This document shows positions 4,811 through 12,632 of a stretch of 12,645 nucleotides of DNA, in pieces (the stretch's first letter is position 1; each line of letters opens with the position of its first letter). The position numbers were made by a program, and so were the translations under genes. This DNA comes from JAULUH01 sp032111745. Lineage in GTDB: Bacteria > Chloroflexota > Anaerolineae > JAAEKA01. The notes beneath the pieces were generated by a model that saw only the letters and a program-made list of their open reading frames with translations, was not told the DNA's origin and ran no database searches. The stretch covers positions 1 through 12,645 of the forward strand of contig JAULUH010000357.1 in NCBI GenBank assembly GCA_032111745.1. The letters run 5' to 3'.

Positions 4811-7528
4811 ATGGCCGGCGAGCAGTTCACCGTCATTCTCACCCATGAACACACCGACTTCGATGCCCTGGCGTCGATGTTGGCTGCGGCCAAGCTCTAT
4901 CCCGATGCCGTGCCCATCCTGCCCCGCACGCTGAACCGCAACCTGCGGGACTTCCTCTCGCTCTATCGCAGCGCCCTGCCCTTTCGGCGCCAGGAGGAGC
5001 TGCCGCGGCGGCGCATCGACCACGTGATTGCCGTGGATACCCAGACCATCTCCACCATTCGGGGGATGGGCAAGAACACCCCGGGGCGGATCATCGACCA
5101 CCATGCTCTACAGAGGCCCCTCGATCCTGGCTGGACCTATTGGGGCGAGGCGGTAGGCGCGACGACCACGTTGCTGATCGAGGAGCTGGCCAAACACGAG
5201 GTTTTCCTGTCGCCGGTGGAGGCAACCCTGTTGTTGTTGGGCATCTACGAGGACACCGGCTCGCTGGCCTACGCCACAACCACCGCGCGTGACTTGCGTG
5301 CGGCGGCATGGCTGCTGGAGCGCAGCGCAAACCTCCAGGTGGCCGGCCATTTTCTAAACCATCCCCTGACCGATGCTCAAACCATGCTCTACGGCCAGCT
5401 GGCCGAAAACAGCCAGAGCCTGGAGATCGCCGGCCAACCCATCGTCATAGCCAGTGCCGCAGCGCCCGACTACAGCGACGAGATCAGCACCCTGGCCCAC
5501 AAGCTGCGCGACGTCTACGATCCGGCCGGACTCTTTCTGCTGGTCGACCTGGGCGATCGGGTCCAGCTGGTAGCCCGCAGCACCAGCGACGCGGTGGATG
5601 TTGGGGAAGTGGCTTTGCGCCTGGGGGGCGGAGGGCACGCGCGGGCCGCCGCGGCTCTGATCCGCGGCCAGACCCTCGAGGAGATCAAGGAACAACTGCT
5701 GGTGCTATTGCACCAGCTGGTGCAACCCTCGCTGACCGTGGCCCAAATCATGACCCTCGGCGCACCGGTCACGGTGCCTCTCGACACCACGATTGGCGAC
5801 ATGGTCACCATCATTCAACGCTATGGCTTCGAGGGCTATCCGGTGGTGGAGGGCGATGGCCGTCAGGCCAACGGCCGCGGGGTAGTGCGTGTCGACCAGC
5901 TGCGCGGCATCATCACGCGGCGGCAGGTGGACCGCGCCCAGCAACATGGCCTGGCGGCCCACCCTGTGCACCGCTACATGCACAGCGGGCAGGTTTCGGT
6001 CACACCGCAGAACAGTGTGAGCGAATTACAGCGGATAATGATCGAAACAGGCTGGGGCCAGATCCCTGTGGTCGACCAGGTCACAGGCGAGATCATCGGC
6101 ATCGTGACCCGCACTGACCTGATCAAGCTGTGGGGTGAGCCGGTGGGGGTACGCCGGCAGGAGGAAGTGGTAGCCCAGATGCAGGCCGCCCTACCCGCTG
6201 CCCTGGTGGAGCTGCTGCGGATCGCCGGTGCAGCGGCCGAGGAGCTAGGCTTTCCCCTGTACGCCGTCGGGGGCTTCGTGCGCGACCTCCTGCTGGGCCG
6301 ACCTAACTTCGACGTGGACCTGGTAGTGGAAGGAGACGCCATCCGGCTGGCCCGGTTGCTGGCCCGCCGTTACGGTGGCCGCGTGCGCAGCCACGGACGC
6401 TTCGGCACGGCCAAGTGGGTCCTACCCACGCTGGGGGATCTGCCTGAAGATGCGACAGACCGTGAGCTGACCGACCGCAACGGCGTAGTGTTGGCGCTGC
6501 ACCAGATCCTGGCATCACCGGCATCCCTGGACTTCGTGACCGCGCGCACGGAGTTCTACGCCGAGCCCACAGTGCTGCCCACCGTGGAACACGGCTCCAT
6601 CAAGCTCGATCTGCATCGCCGCGATTTCACTATCAACACCCTGGCCATTCGCTTGAACCCTGGCAAATGGGGCGAGCTGCTGGATTTCTACGGTGGTGAG
6701 CGCGACCTGAATGAGGGCCTGATTCGGGTGCTGCATACCCATAGCTTTGTGGACGACCCTACCCGCATCCTGCGGGCCGTGCGTTTCGAGCAGCGCTTTG
6801 GCTTCCGGATCGAGCAGCGCACCGCCGAGCTGATCGAGGACGCGCTCGACTTGCTGGATCGGGTCAGCCCGGCCCGGGTACGCCACGAGCTGGAGCTCAT
6901 CCTGGCTGAGACTGCCCCGGAGCAAGCCCTGCAGCGCCTGGATCAGCTGGGGGTCACTCCAACCATTCATCCGGCCCTGATGACCGATGCCTGGGTGGTG
7001 GCGCGTTTCCAGGGGCTACGCCAGGCCCTGAGCACCCATCCGCTGCCCGACGCCGTCGAACGGCTTTACTTTGCGATCTGGACCTATCGGCTCAGCCCGG
7101 AACAGCTGGCCGAGCTGGATCGGCGGTTGCTCTTGCGCCGCGACACCTTGACCCTGCTGCGCGACGTGCAGGCCCTCAAGGCCCGCGAGCCGGAGCTGGC
7201 CCGGCCCGACCTGCCAGCGAGCGCTATTGTCCGGTTGCTGGAGCCGGCCGGCGAGGCTGGCCGCTTCGTGCTGGGTATCGTCGCCGAGTCGGACATGGTG
7301 CGTGAGCGCATCAGGCGCTACGAGGATGTCCTGCGCCACGTCAAGCCCCTGCTGAACGGCGCCGATCTGAAGCGCATGCACGTGCCGGCCGGCCCCATCT
7401 ATGGCGAGATCCTGGATACCGTGCGCAATGCCTGGCTGGACGGTACCATCACCACGGCCGAAGAGGAGCAACAGCTGGTGACCAGGCTGGTTGCCGAAGT
7501 CCCAGAACTATCCTCACGGAAGAAGTAG
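4811..7528 (+). CDS. DHH/DHHA1-CBS-CBS-tRNA nucleotidyltransferase fusion (CCA- or A-adding type)
   Basis: This 905-residue cytosolic protein joins three activities. Residues 1-300 are a DHH phosphoesterase with DHHA1: motif I THEHTDFDA (H12, D16, D18), the D96-H97-H98 triad, D148 in GIYEDTGS, and GGGGHARA at 272-279; all ligands look intact. Residues about 308-442 are a CBS pair. From about 465 on is a class II nucleotidyltransferase of the CCA-adding/poly(A) polymerase family: GGFVRD (487-492), metal ligands D501 and D503 in FDVDLVVEGD, RRDFTIN (603-609), and DDPTRILRAVRF (648-659). The same architecture is known, for example in an Aquifex A-adding enzyme as I recall, so it may add only the final A; this cannot be told from sequence alone. 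An unusual segment of about 30 residues (around TLGDLPEDATDRELTDR) lies between the head motifs. The ATG at 4811 has AGAGGAG 7 bases upstream. The DHH half could degrade short RNA or cyclic dinucleotides; its substrate is unknown. Confidence 0.92.
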   Translation: MAGEQFTVILTHEHTDFDALASMLAAAKLYPDAVPILPRTLNRNLRDFLSLYRSALPFRRQEELPRRRIDHVIAVDTQTISTIRGMGKNTPGRIIDHHALQRPLDPGWTYWGEAVGATTTLLIEELAKHEVFLSPVEATLLLLGIYEDTGSLAYATTTARDLRAAAWLLERSANLQVAGHFLNHPLTDAQTMLYGQLAENSQSLEIAGQPIVIASAAAPDYSDEISTLAHKLRDVYDPAGLFLLVDLGDRVQLVARSTSDAVDVGEVALRLGGGGHARAAAALIRGQTLEEIKEQLLVLLHQLVQPSLTVAQIMTLGAPVTVPLDTTIGDMVTIIQRYGFEGYPVVEGDGRQANGRGVVRVDQLRGIITRRQVDRAQQHGLAAHPVHRYMHSGQVSVTPQNSVSELQRIMIETGWGQIPVVDQVTGEIIGIVTRTDLIKLWGEPVGVRRQEEVVAQMQAALPAALVELLRIAGAAAEELGFPLYAVGGFVRDLLLGRPNFDVDLVVEGDAIRLARLLARRYGGRVRSHGRFGTAKWVLPTLGDLPEDATDRELTDRNGVVLALHQILASPASLDFVTARTEFYAEPTVLPTVEHGSIKLDLHRRDFTINTLAIRLNPGKWGELLDFYGGERDLNEGLIRVLHTHSFVDDPTRILRAVRFEQRFGFRIEQRTAELIEDALDLLDRVSPARVRHELELILAETAPEQALQRLDQLGVTPTIHPALMTDAWVVARFQGLRQALSTHPLPDAVERLYFAIWTYRLSPEQLAELDRRLLLRRDTLTLLRDVQALKAREPELARPDLPASAIVRLLEPAGEAGRFVLGIVAESDMVRERIRRYEDVLRHVKPLLNGADLKRMHVPAGPIYGEILDTVRNAWLDGTITTAEEEQQLVTRLVAEVPELSSRKK

Positions 7529-7595
7529 ACCTGGCCCGGCGGGCTCTTGGGCACCCCGCCACAGTCCCAGCGTGCCCTTGTTGACCTCCATGACC

Positions 7596-7617
7596 GGCGG
7601 CGGTCGCGACCGTCGCC
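7596..7617. promoter_or_regulatory. 22-bp near-perfect palindrome before the YIP1 pair
   Basis: GGCGGCGGTCG and CGACCGTCGCC face each other with no gap and one G-T mismatch; the central 12 bases (CGGTCGCGACCG) are perfect. It lies in the 118-base gap between the fusion gene and the YIP1 pair, 29 bases before the next start codon. No promoter is convincing in the gap, so it may be an operator, a weak terminator or an intercistronic hairpin. Confidence 0.35.
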
Positions 7618-7646
7618 ACCCATTCGCTGCCAAGGAGTAGGGAACT

Positions 7647-8378
7647 ATGAAAGCAATCAAACGTGCCGTGCGCCTGCTGTGGGACGGCCTGTTCCTGCAG
7701 CGGGATGCCTACGAGACGCTACGGCGAGACGACAATCCCGTCGTAGAGGGTCTCTTCATACTGGTGCTGGTCGGAGTGGCGGTGGCCATCGCCACAATTA
7801 TCGGCACCACCCTGGAATGGGCCAATAATCCCAGGCTGGTCGACATCCAGGACGCCGTGCTGCGGGGCCTGCAGCGCATGCCCTGGTGGGAGGGACTGCG
7901 CATGGGCGGCCCGCAGGCCATGGAATCCTTCCAGCGCTCATGGGACCTCTCCTGGCAGGGTGTGTCGACGTTTATGCCCGGCCCGTTGAGCTCCCTGGCC
8001 GGCATCGTCGCCACGCCGCTCGGCCTGATTGTGGGCTGGCTGGTGTTCGGGCTGATCGCCCACCTGCTGGCCCGGATGATGGGAGGCATCGGCACCCTGA
8101 GCCAGACTCTGGGCACCACTTCTCTGGCTGCCGCCCCCCAGCTGCTCAACGTCATCGGCGGCTGGCCCTTCCTGGTCGTGGCAGGCATCGGCACCTGGAC
8201 GATGCTGTGTCGTTACATGGCCCTGCGCACGACTCATCAGCTGTCGTGGCCGCGGGCGATATTCGCCACAATACTGCCCCCAGTCATCCTTGGCCTGGTG
8301 GTATTCGCCGTTGGCGCCTTCCTGAGCATCATCTTTGGCGCCACGATGGCAACCTTCCTGGGAGGTATGGCCCAATGA
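7647..8378 (+). CDS. YIP1-family multi-pass membrane protein (paralogue B)
   Basis: The 243-residue protein starts with an amphipathic segment (RLLWDGLFLQRDAYETLRRD), then has a membrane helix at about 34-55. A loop of about 60 residues (56-117) precedes four more hydrophobic segments (about 118-141, 157-172, 172-190, 204-229). The YIP1-like core includes LLARMMGGIG (140-149), SLAAAPQLLNVIGGWP and a final hydrophobic helix. It is clearly related to paralogues A and C by the N-terminal helix, the MGG motif and the spacing that follows. The ATG at 7647 has AAGGAG at 7632-7637. Its stop overlaps the start of paralogue C by four bases (ATGA), so the two are translationally coupled and may form a heteromeric complex. 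Function is unknown; family proteins in eukaryotes act in membrane traffic, which says little for bacteria. Confidence 0.85.
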   Translation: MKAIKRAVRLLWDGLFLQRDAYETLRRDDNPVVEGLFILVLVGVAVAIATIIGTTLEWANNPRLVDIQDAVLRGLQRMPWWEGLRMGGPQAMESFQRSWDLSWQGVSTFMPGPLSSLAGIVATPLGLIVGWLVFGLIAHLLARMMGGIGTLSQTLGTTSLAAAPQLLNVIGGWPFLVVAGIGTWTMLCRYMALRTTHQLSWPRAIFATILPPVILGLVVFAVGAFLSIIFGATMATFLGGMAQ

Positions 8379-9169
8379 GCGACATCCTGAACTTCGCGCG
8401 CAGCGTGTTTCTCCTCCAGGAGGAGACCTTCGTCAACCTGCGGGACTCCCGGAACGTCATGCGCACAGGGATCCTGATCCTCCTGCTGTGCTTCCTCATC
8501 GCCGGCGCCCTGCAGTTCGTAGTGGACCTGACCAACAATCTGCGCCCGTTCTCTGCCGACGAGGCAGCCGACATCCAGGCCCAGATCATGGAGGCGATGC
8601 AGCCCTGGCTGCAGTTCATGCCGGAAGGGGACGAGTTCAGCCAGGTGTTCATGGATCAGTTCCTGCAGAACATGCAGGCTGGCTTTGGCATTGGGGCTGA
8701 GATCGACGCCCTGCCCACGCCCCTGGGCCGCAGCCTGGCTGCCATCTTTCCCGACAGTGGCGTCGCCATCGGCCGCGCTATCAGCCGCTTCCTCAGCACA
8801 CTGGGCGCGTGGCTGAGCAAGCCCTTTGCCCACCTGGGCGCGTTTCTGGCTTATGGCATCTGGGTGTTGCTCTTCGCCCGCATCATGGGCGGGGCTGGCG
8901 GCATCGACCGCTTCTTCGGCGTCACGGCCCTTTACGCCGTGCCCCACGTGCTCGGCTTCCTGGGGCCGCTCCCCGTCGTTGGCTGGTTGTTCGCGCTGCT
9001 GGGCTTCGTCTGGGGCATCGTCGTCTATGTGCGCGGCGTGCAGGTCACCCAACGCCTGGATATCGGCCGGTCGATCCTGGCTACCTTCCTGCCCCTGCTG
9101 GCGCTCCTGTTTATCGGCATTCTGCTGCTGATGTTCGTCATGCTGACGATCATCTTCGGCAGCAACTAG
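8375..9169 (+). CDS. YIP1-family multi-pass membrane protein (paralogue C)
   Basis: The 264-residue protein has a first membrane helix at about 31-52 and a long, partly acidic loop (53-147) with amphipathic helices and a PFSADEAADIQAQIMEAM stretch. Four hydrophobic segments follow (about 148-169, 181-197, 200-219, 231-261). The core LLFARIMGGAGGIDRFFGV, YAVPHVLGFLGPLPVVGW and the Trp-containing helix ending in YVRGVQV match paralogues A and B. The ATG at 8375 is preceded by GGAGG (8361-8365) inside the end of paralogue B. A second hydrophobic run ends the protein (LLLMFVMLTIIF). The loop is longer than in B and absent in A, so the paralogues may bind different partners. The gene ends just before the inverted repeat at 9183-9238. 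Confidence 0.85.
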   Translation: MSDILNFARSVFLLQEETFVNLRDSRNVMRTGILILLLCFLIAGALQFVVDLTNNLRPFSADEAADIQAQIMEAMQPWLQFMPEGDEFSQVFMDQFLQNMQAGFGIGAEIDALPTPLGRSLAAIFPDSGVAIGRAISRFLSTLGAWLSKPFAHLGAFLAYGIWVLLFARIMGGAGGIDRFFGVTALYAVPHVLGFLGPLPVVGWLFALLGFVWGIVVYVRGVQVTQRLDIGRSILATFLPLLALLFIGILLLMFVMLTIIFGSN

Positions 9170-9182
9170 CAGTCCCTGACCA

Positions 9183-9238
9183 CAGCGAGCCTGGGACGTG
9201 ATGCACGCCCGGGCACGTACTACACCCCAGGCTCGCTG
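9183..9238. terminator. Bidirectional terminator candidate between convergent genes
   Basis: Perfect 13-bp arms (9183-9195 and 9226-9238, cagcgagcctggg) enclose a 30-base loop in which ACGTG (9196-9200) and CACGT (9214-9218) extend the stem after a bulge. It lies after the rightward YIP1 pair and covers the last codons of the leftward YqeC-MocA gene, so it could end both transcripts. There is no T tract. Confidence 0.55.
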
Positions 9239-10644
9239 GCCCGAGAGCTGACAACTGGCGCGACGCGCAGTTCCAGATAGTCCTCCCACGTTTCGATTCC
9301 CCTGGGCTGGTCGCCGTCAACCGGTAGCTCGTGCACGGCGGCTCCCAGGCGCCGGAGCAGCGCGCGCCCTCCCACGTCGCCCGACAGGGCCATCAGCTCT
9401 CCAAAGACGCCGCGGTCGAACAGTACCGGGTTGCCGCGCTGGCCGCCGTGATAGACCGGCACCACGGCCGGGGCTTGGGTCTCCCGGTGCGCCTGAACCA
9501 GCGCGTCGACCACCGCCGGGGAGACCTGAGGTTGGTCAGCCAGCAGGAACACTGCAGCCGTGGTATTCTGGCTCAGGCTGGCCAGGCCGGCGCGCACGCT
9601 GCTGCTCTGCCCCTCCTCCCAGCGCAGGTTGGCGGCGCAGGTCACAGGCCGCCCCTGCACGGCCGCAGCCACCGCCGCGGTTTCGTAGCCGATCACCACG
9701 ACCACATCTGCCAGGCCCTGGGCGGCCAGGGCCTGGTCTACCACATGGCCTACCAGGGTATTTCCGGTGCCCCAGGGCAGGAGCTGTTTGGGGAGGTCGC
9801 CGGCCAGGCGGCTGGCCCGGCCAGCGGCCAGAATGATGCCGGCAACCCGGCCATGGGCCTCGTCGACCGGCTGATCCGCCTGCGCGCTGCCCAGTAGCAC
9901 GGCCTGGAATCCCGGGGCTTGCAGCGCCAGGCTGGCGAGCTGGCGGGCTGCCTTGAGGCGCTGAGCCGCAGCCTCGACCGGCGTGGTGGCATCGAGGGCC
10001 AGGTTGAGGTATAGGAAGGCCTGCGCAGCCGGGGGCACCCCTTTGAGGCCACCCTGGGGATGGCACAGCAGGCGGGTCATGGCTTCGACGGACAGAGGCT
10101 CGCCCATGGCCATTCCCATCAGGTGGGCCGCCCGCTCGGGGCGATGCACCGTGGCTGTGGTCAGGGGCTGCCCGAGGGCCGCCATGCCGGCCACCACCAG
10201 GACATGGGTGGCACAGAACGGCACCGCAGGCTCGTGCACGGCCGGCGCCTTCAGCAGGCGCTCGCGGCTGCCGTCGGCCTCGACGGCGACGGCGTCGACG
10301 TCGGCCAGGGCAGCCAGCTGGCACACCAGGTCAGGAGCCAGGCCCTGGAGCTTGCCGGGCTCGGCCGCCAGCCCCCGCGCCACCAGGACCTGCCGGTAGC
10401 CGCGCAGTGAGATGGGCAGCTCGTCCCGCAGCACTTGCGGGTTGGCCGATAGCATGGCAAAAGGTGCCCGGTCGACCTGCGCGGTCCACAGGCGCGTGGT
10501 GGTGGTCAACAGGGTCTGCCGGCCAGCGGCCGCCAGCTCGGCACCCAGCCGGAAGAGCAGGGTGGACTTGCCCCCGGCGCCGGTGAGGGCGATCACCGGC
10601 TTGAGTTGTGATTGGCGCAGGCGCAGGGGCAGGCTGAGATCCAT
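9220..10644 (-). CDS. YqeC-MocA fusion: selenium/molybdenum hydroxylase cofactor protein
   Basis: The 474-residue protein joins two families. Residues about 1-260 are YqeC-like (selenium-dependent hydroxylase accessory protein): a P-loop TGAGGKST (21-28), TTTTRLW, and VEADGSRERLLKAPAVHEP (121-139), which is typical of YqeC. Residues about 265-465 are a MocA-type nucleotidyltransferase that makes molybdopterin cytosine dinucleotide: GIILAAGRASRLA (269-281), K286, EEGQSSSVRAGL, LADQP (368-372), GNPVLF (404-409) and GDVGGRALL (422-430). This predicts a role in maturing xanthine-dehydrogenase-type Mo enzymes, perhaps selenium-modified. No such enzyme gene is in the window, so its target is unknown. 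The ATG at 10642-10644 has no Shine-Dalgarno but a TATAAT box 7 bases upstream, so the mRNA is probably leaderless. Both domains look intact. Confidence 0.9.
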   Translation of the reverse strand: MDLSLPLRLRQSQLKPVIALTGAGGKSTLLFRLGAELAAAGRQTLLTTTTRLWTAQVDRAPFAMLSANPQVLRDELPISLRGYRQVLVARGLAAEPGKLQGLAPDLVCQLAALADVDAVAVEADGSRERLLKAPAVHEPAVPFCATHVLVVAGMAALGQPLTTATVHRPERAAHLMGMAMGEPLSVEAMTRLLCHPQGGLKGVPPAAQAFLYLNLALDATTPVEAAAQRLKAARQLASLALQAPGFQAVLLGSAQADQPVDEAHGRVAGIILAAGRASRLAGDLPKQLLPWGTGNTLVGHVVDQALAAQGLADVVVVIGYETAAVAAAVQGRPVTCAANLRWEEGQSSSVRAGLASLSQNTTAAVFLLADQPQVSPAVVDALVQAHRETQAPAVVPVYHGGQRGNPVLFDRGVFGELMALSGDVGGRALLRRLGAAVHELPVDGDQPRGIETWEDYLELRVAPVVSSRASEPGV

Positions 10645-10651
10645 GGCGAGA

Positions 10652-10680
10652 ATTATACCACGTTCGTCCGTGTTTGTCCC
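10652..10680 (-). promoter_or_regulatory. Extended -10 promoter giving a leaderless YqeC-MocA mRNA
   Basis: On the minus strand GGGACA (10675-10680), a 17-bp spacer with TGG at its end, and a perfect TATAAT (10652-10657) precede the ATG by seven bases. Transcription would start at or next to the ATG at 10644. Confidence 0.7.
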
Positions 10681-10731
10681 TTCGCCTCGCCACCACCCGG
10701 TGCCTCGACCTCTAAGAAGCCCTGCCTGCGT

Positions 10732-10760
10732 TTGACACGACCAGGCACTTCGCCTATAAC
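10732..10760 (+). promoter_or_regulatory. Promoter for the aldo/keto reductase operon
   Basis: TTGACA (10732-10737) and TATAAC (10755-10760) are separated by exactly 17 bp. Transcription would start near 10767, giving a leader of about 134 bases. It diverges from the YqeC-MocA promoter; the two -35 boxes are about 50 bp apart. Confidence 0.75.
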
Positions 10761-10791
10761 AGGATGATATTGCGAGAGTTGCCTTGCGCCT

Positions 10792-10806
10792 AGACTGGAC
10801 CAGTCT
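10792..10806. promoter_or_regulatory. 15-bp palindrome in the leader (operator candidate)
   Basis: AGACTGG-A-CCAGTCT is a perfect inverted repeat with a single central base, about 25 bases downstream of the predicted transcript start. In the position of a downstream operator it could bind a dimeric repressor; in RNA the arms would give only a short stem after leaving a loop. Confidence 0.4.
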
Positions 10807-10818
10807 TCACCCGCAGCC

Positions 10819-10832
10819 GCCTACCGGTAGGC
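10819..10832. promoter_or_regulatory. 14-bp palindrome in the leader (operator candidate)
   Basis: GCCTACCGGTAGGC is perfectly self-complementary and lies 12 bases after the first palindrome. The two sequences are different, so if they are protein sites they probably bind different regulators. Confidence 0.4.
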
Positions 10833-10840
10833 AGTGCCGC

Positions 10841-10867
10841 ATGGCCTGGCGAATACTTCATGAGTAG
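10841..10867 (+). other. Possible 8-codon leader reading frame
   Basis: ATG at 10841 opens a frame encoding MAWRILHE and then TAG, between the palindromes and the reductase start. The ribosome site is weak, and there is no run of one amino acid to suggest attenuation, so it may be chance. Confidence 0.15.
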
Positions 10868-10900
10868 AGATGTGCTGAGCAGAGCATCGAGGAGATCACC

Positions 10901-11935
10901 GTGCGCTACAGATTGCTGGGACGATCAGGACTGCGGGTGTCCGAGCTGTGCCTCGGCACCATGACCTTTGGCGAGGACTGGGGCTGGGGTGCGTCCAGGG
11001 AGGACAGCCGCCAGGTCTTCGACGCCTTCACCGAGGCCGGCGGCAATTTCGTCGACACGGCATCCAACTACACCAATGGCACCAGCGAGAAGTACGTCGG
11101 TGAGTTCGTCGCCGCCGACCGGGACTACTACGTCGTCGCCACCAAGTACACCCTGCGCCGCCCCGGTTCGAACGCCGGGGACCTGAACGCCGGGGGCAAC
11201 CACCGCAAGAACATGCTACGCACCGTGGAGGCCTCCCTCAAGCGCCTGAACACCGACATGATCGACCTCTTCTACCTGCACATCTGGGACTTCACAACGC
11301 CGGTCGAGGAGATCATGCGCGGGCTGGACGACCTGGTGCGCAGCGGCAAGGTCCTGCACCTGGGCATCTCGGACACGCCTGCATGGTTGGCTGCGCGAGC
11401 TCAGACCATGGCGGACCTGCGGGGGTGGAGCCCGTTCGTAGCCTACCAGGCCGAGTACAACCTGGTGGAGCGGGGCATCGAGCTTGACGTGCTGCCTATG
11501 ACCGCTGCCCTGGACATGGGAGTGCTGGCCTTTGGCCTGCTGGCCGGCGGCACTTTGACCGGTAAGTTCAACCAGCCCGGCGCTCCCGGCCACGCCACCC
11601 GGGCCAGCGCGGCCAATGCGCAGGAGCAGGCCACGGCTGCGGCCGTCATGGAAGTGGCCGCCGAGATCGGACGCAGCCCCTCGCAGGTCGCCATCAGCTG
11701 GGTGCGCCAGCAGGCACCGCACATCATTCCCATCCTGGGCGCGCGGCGAGAATCCCAGATGAAGGACAACCTGGGCGTGCTGGACTTCACCCTCGGCGCC
11801 GAGCACCTGGCGCGCCTGTCCGCAGCCAACCCGCCGACTGTGGTGTATCCCCACAGCTTCTGGAACGAGTTCGTGCGGCGGGACCTGATCTTCGGCGAGC
11901 GCCTCGGTGACCTGGAGGAACGGCCGGCGCGATGA
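10901..11935 (+). CDS. Aldo/keto reductase
   Basis: The 344-residue protein has the TIM-barrel pattern of NADP(H)-dependent aldo/keto reductases. The N-terminus YRLLGRSGLRVSELCLGTMT leads to the catalytic residues: D52 and Y57 in FVDTASNY, K82 in ATKYTL, and H127 in YLHIWD. The cofactor-binding region near the C-terminus has ILGARRESQMKDNLG. The length and motifs fit the family of yeast-like and YajO-like reductases; the substrate cannot be read. The GTG at 10901 is chosen because GAGGAG lies at 10889-10894 and the next codons give the family N-terminus. It is driven by a near-consensus promoter and a leader with two palindromes, so it is likely regulated. It overlaps the pseudouridine synthase gene by four bases (ATGA). 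Confidence 0.93.
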   Translation: MRYRLLGRSGLRVSELCLGTMTFGEDWGWGASREDSRQVFDAFTEAGGNFVDTASNYTNGTSEKYVGEFVAADRDYYVVATKYTLRRPGSNAGDLNAGGNHRKNMLRTVEASLKRLNTDMIDLFYLHIWDFTTPVEEIMRGLDDLVRSGKVLHLGISDTPAWLAARAQTMADLRGWSPFVAYQAEYNLVERGIELDVLPMTAALDMGVLAFGLLAGGTLTGKFNQPGAPGHATRASAANAQEQATAAAVMEVAAEIGRSPSQVAISWVRQQAPHIIPILGARRESQMKDNLGVLDFTLGAEHLARLSAANPPTVVYPHSFWNEFVRRDLIFGERLGDLEERPAR

Positions 11936-12582
11936 CGCAACCCGCCTCTATCCTCTATGAGGACGGCGATATCGTGGCCGTGGACAAGCCCGAGGGCCTG
12001 GCGTCGATTCCCGAAAGCGGGCCCGGGCAACCGTCGCTGTTGGAGCAGCTGGCTTCTGCCTATGCGGGCAAGCTGTACATCGTGCACCGGCTCGACAAAG
12101 AGGTCAGCGGCGTGATCCTGTTTGCCAGGAACGCAGAGGCCCACCGGGAGCTGAACCGGCAATTCGAGCAGCGGTCGGTCCAGAAGCGCTATCTGGCCCT
12201 GGTCCACGGGGTGGTGGAGGCCCCGGCCATGAGCATTGCCCTGCCCCTGCGGGAATTTGGGTCAGGCCGCATGGGAGTCGATCTGCACCGCGGCAAGGCC
12301 TCGGCTACCGAGGCGGAGGTGCGGCGGCGGCTGCCGGGCTACACGCTGCTGGAGGTGTTGCCACTAACCGGGCGGCGCCACCAGATCCGGGTGCACCTGT
12401 ACAGCGCGGGCCACCCAGTCGTGGGCGACCGGCGCTATGGCGAGCCGACGGCGCAGCAGGCCTTTCCGCGCTTGATGTTGCACGCGCAGGCGATCACTGT
12501 CGCCCTGCCCTCGACCGGCAACATGACCATTGCCACGCCCGTGCCCCAGTCGTTCCAGGCCGTGGTCGATGCCTTGAGCTAG
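11932..12582 (+). CDS. RluA-family pseudouridine synthase
   Basis: The 216-residue protein isomerises uridine to pseudouridine in RNA. The catalytic Asp55 is in HRLDKEVSG (52-60), the hallmark of the RluA family. Supporting motifs are VAVDKPEGL (16-24), QKRYLALVHG (84-93), LTGRRHQIRVHL (145-156) and GDRRYG (165-170). There is no N-terminal S4 domain, so it resembles the short RluA/TruC-type enzymes. The target could be rRNA or tRNA and cannot be told from sequence. The ATG lies in the ATGA overlap with the aldo/keto reductase stop, and the Shine-Dalgarno-like GGAGGAA lies inside the end of that gene, so the two are translationally coupled. Pairing with a reductase has no obvious functional reason. 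Confidence 0.93.
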   Translation: MTQPASILYEDGDIVAVDKPEGLASIPESGPGQPSLLEQLASAYAGKLYIVHRLDKEVSGVILFARNAEAHRELNRQFEQRSVQKRYLALVHGVVEAPAMSIALPLREFGSGRMGVDLHRGKASATEAEVRRRLPGYTLLEVLPLTGRRHQIRVHLYSAGHPVVGDRRYGEPTAQQAFPRLMLHAQAITVALPSTGNMTIATPVPQSFQAVVDALS

Positions 12583-12632
12583 CGGCTGCGACATTCACTC
12601 TTGTCCTTGAGCCCTGAAGAAGAGGAAGCCCT

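Noticed and set aside
8237..9289. 350-codon minus-strand reading frame opposite the YIP1 pair
   Set aside because: It is rich in Gln, Ala, Glu and His with no recognisable motif, and it runs opposite two clear membrane protein genes. High GC content makes such long antisense frames common.
9536..10324. 262-codon minus-strand frame rich in Gly, Arg and Pro
   Set aside because: It is an alternative frame of the YqeC-MocA gene, which has intact motifs throughout.
11169..11198. Repeated AACGCCGGGG in the aldo/keto reductase gene
   Set aside because: It is a two-copy in-frame repeat encoding NAG twice, within a surface loop of an otherwise normal enzyme; no sign of recent rearrangement.
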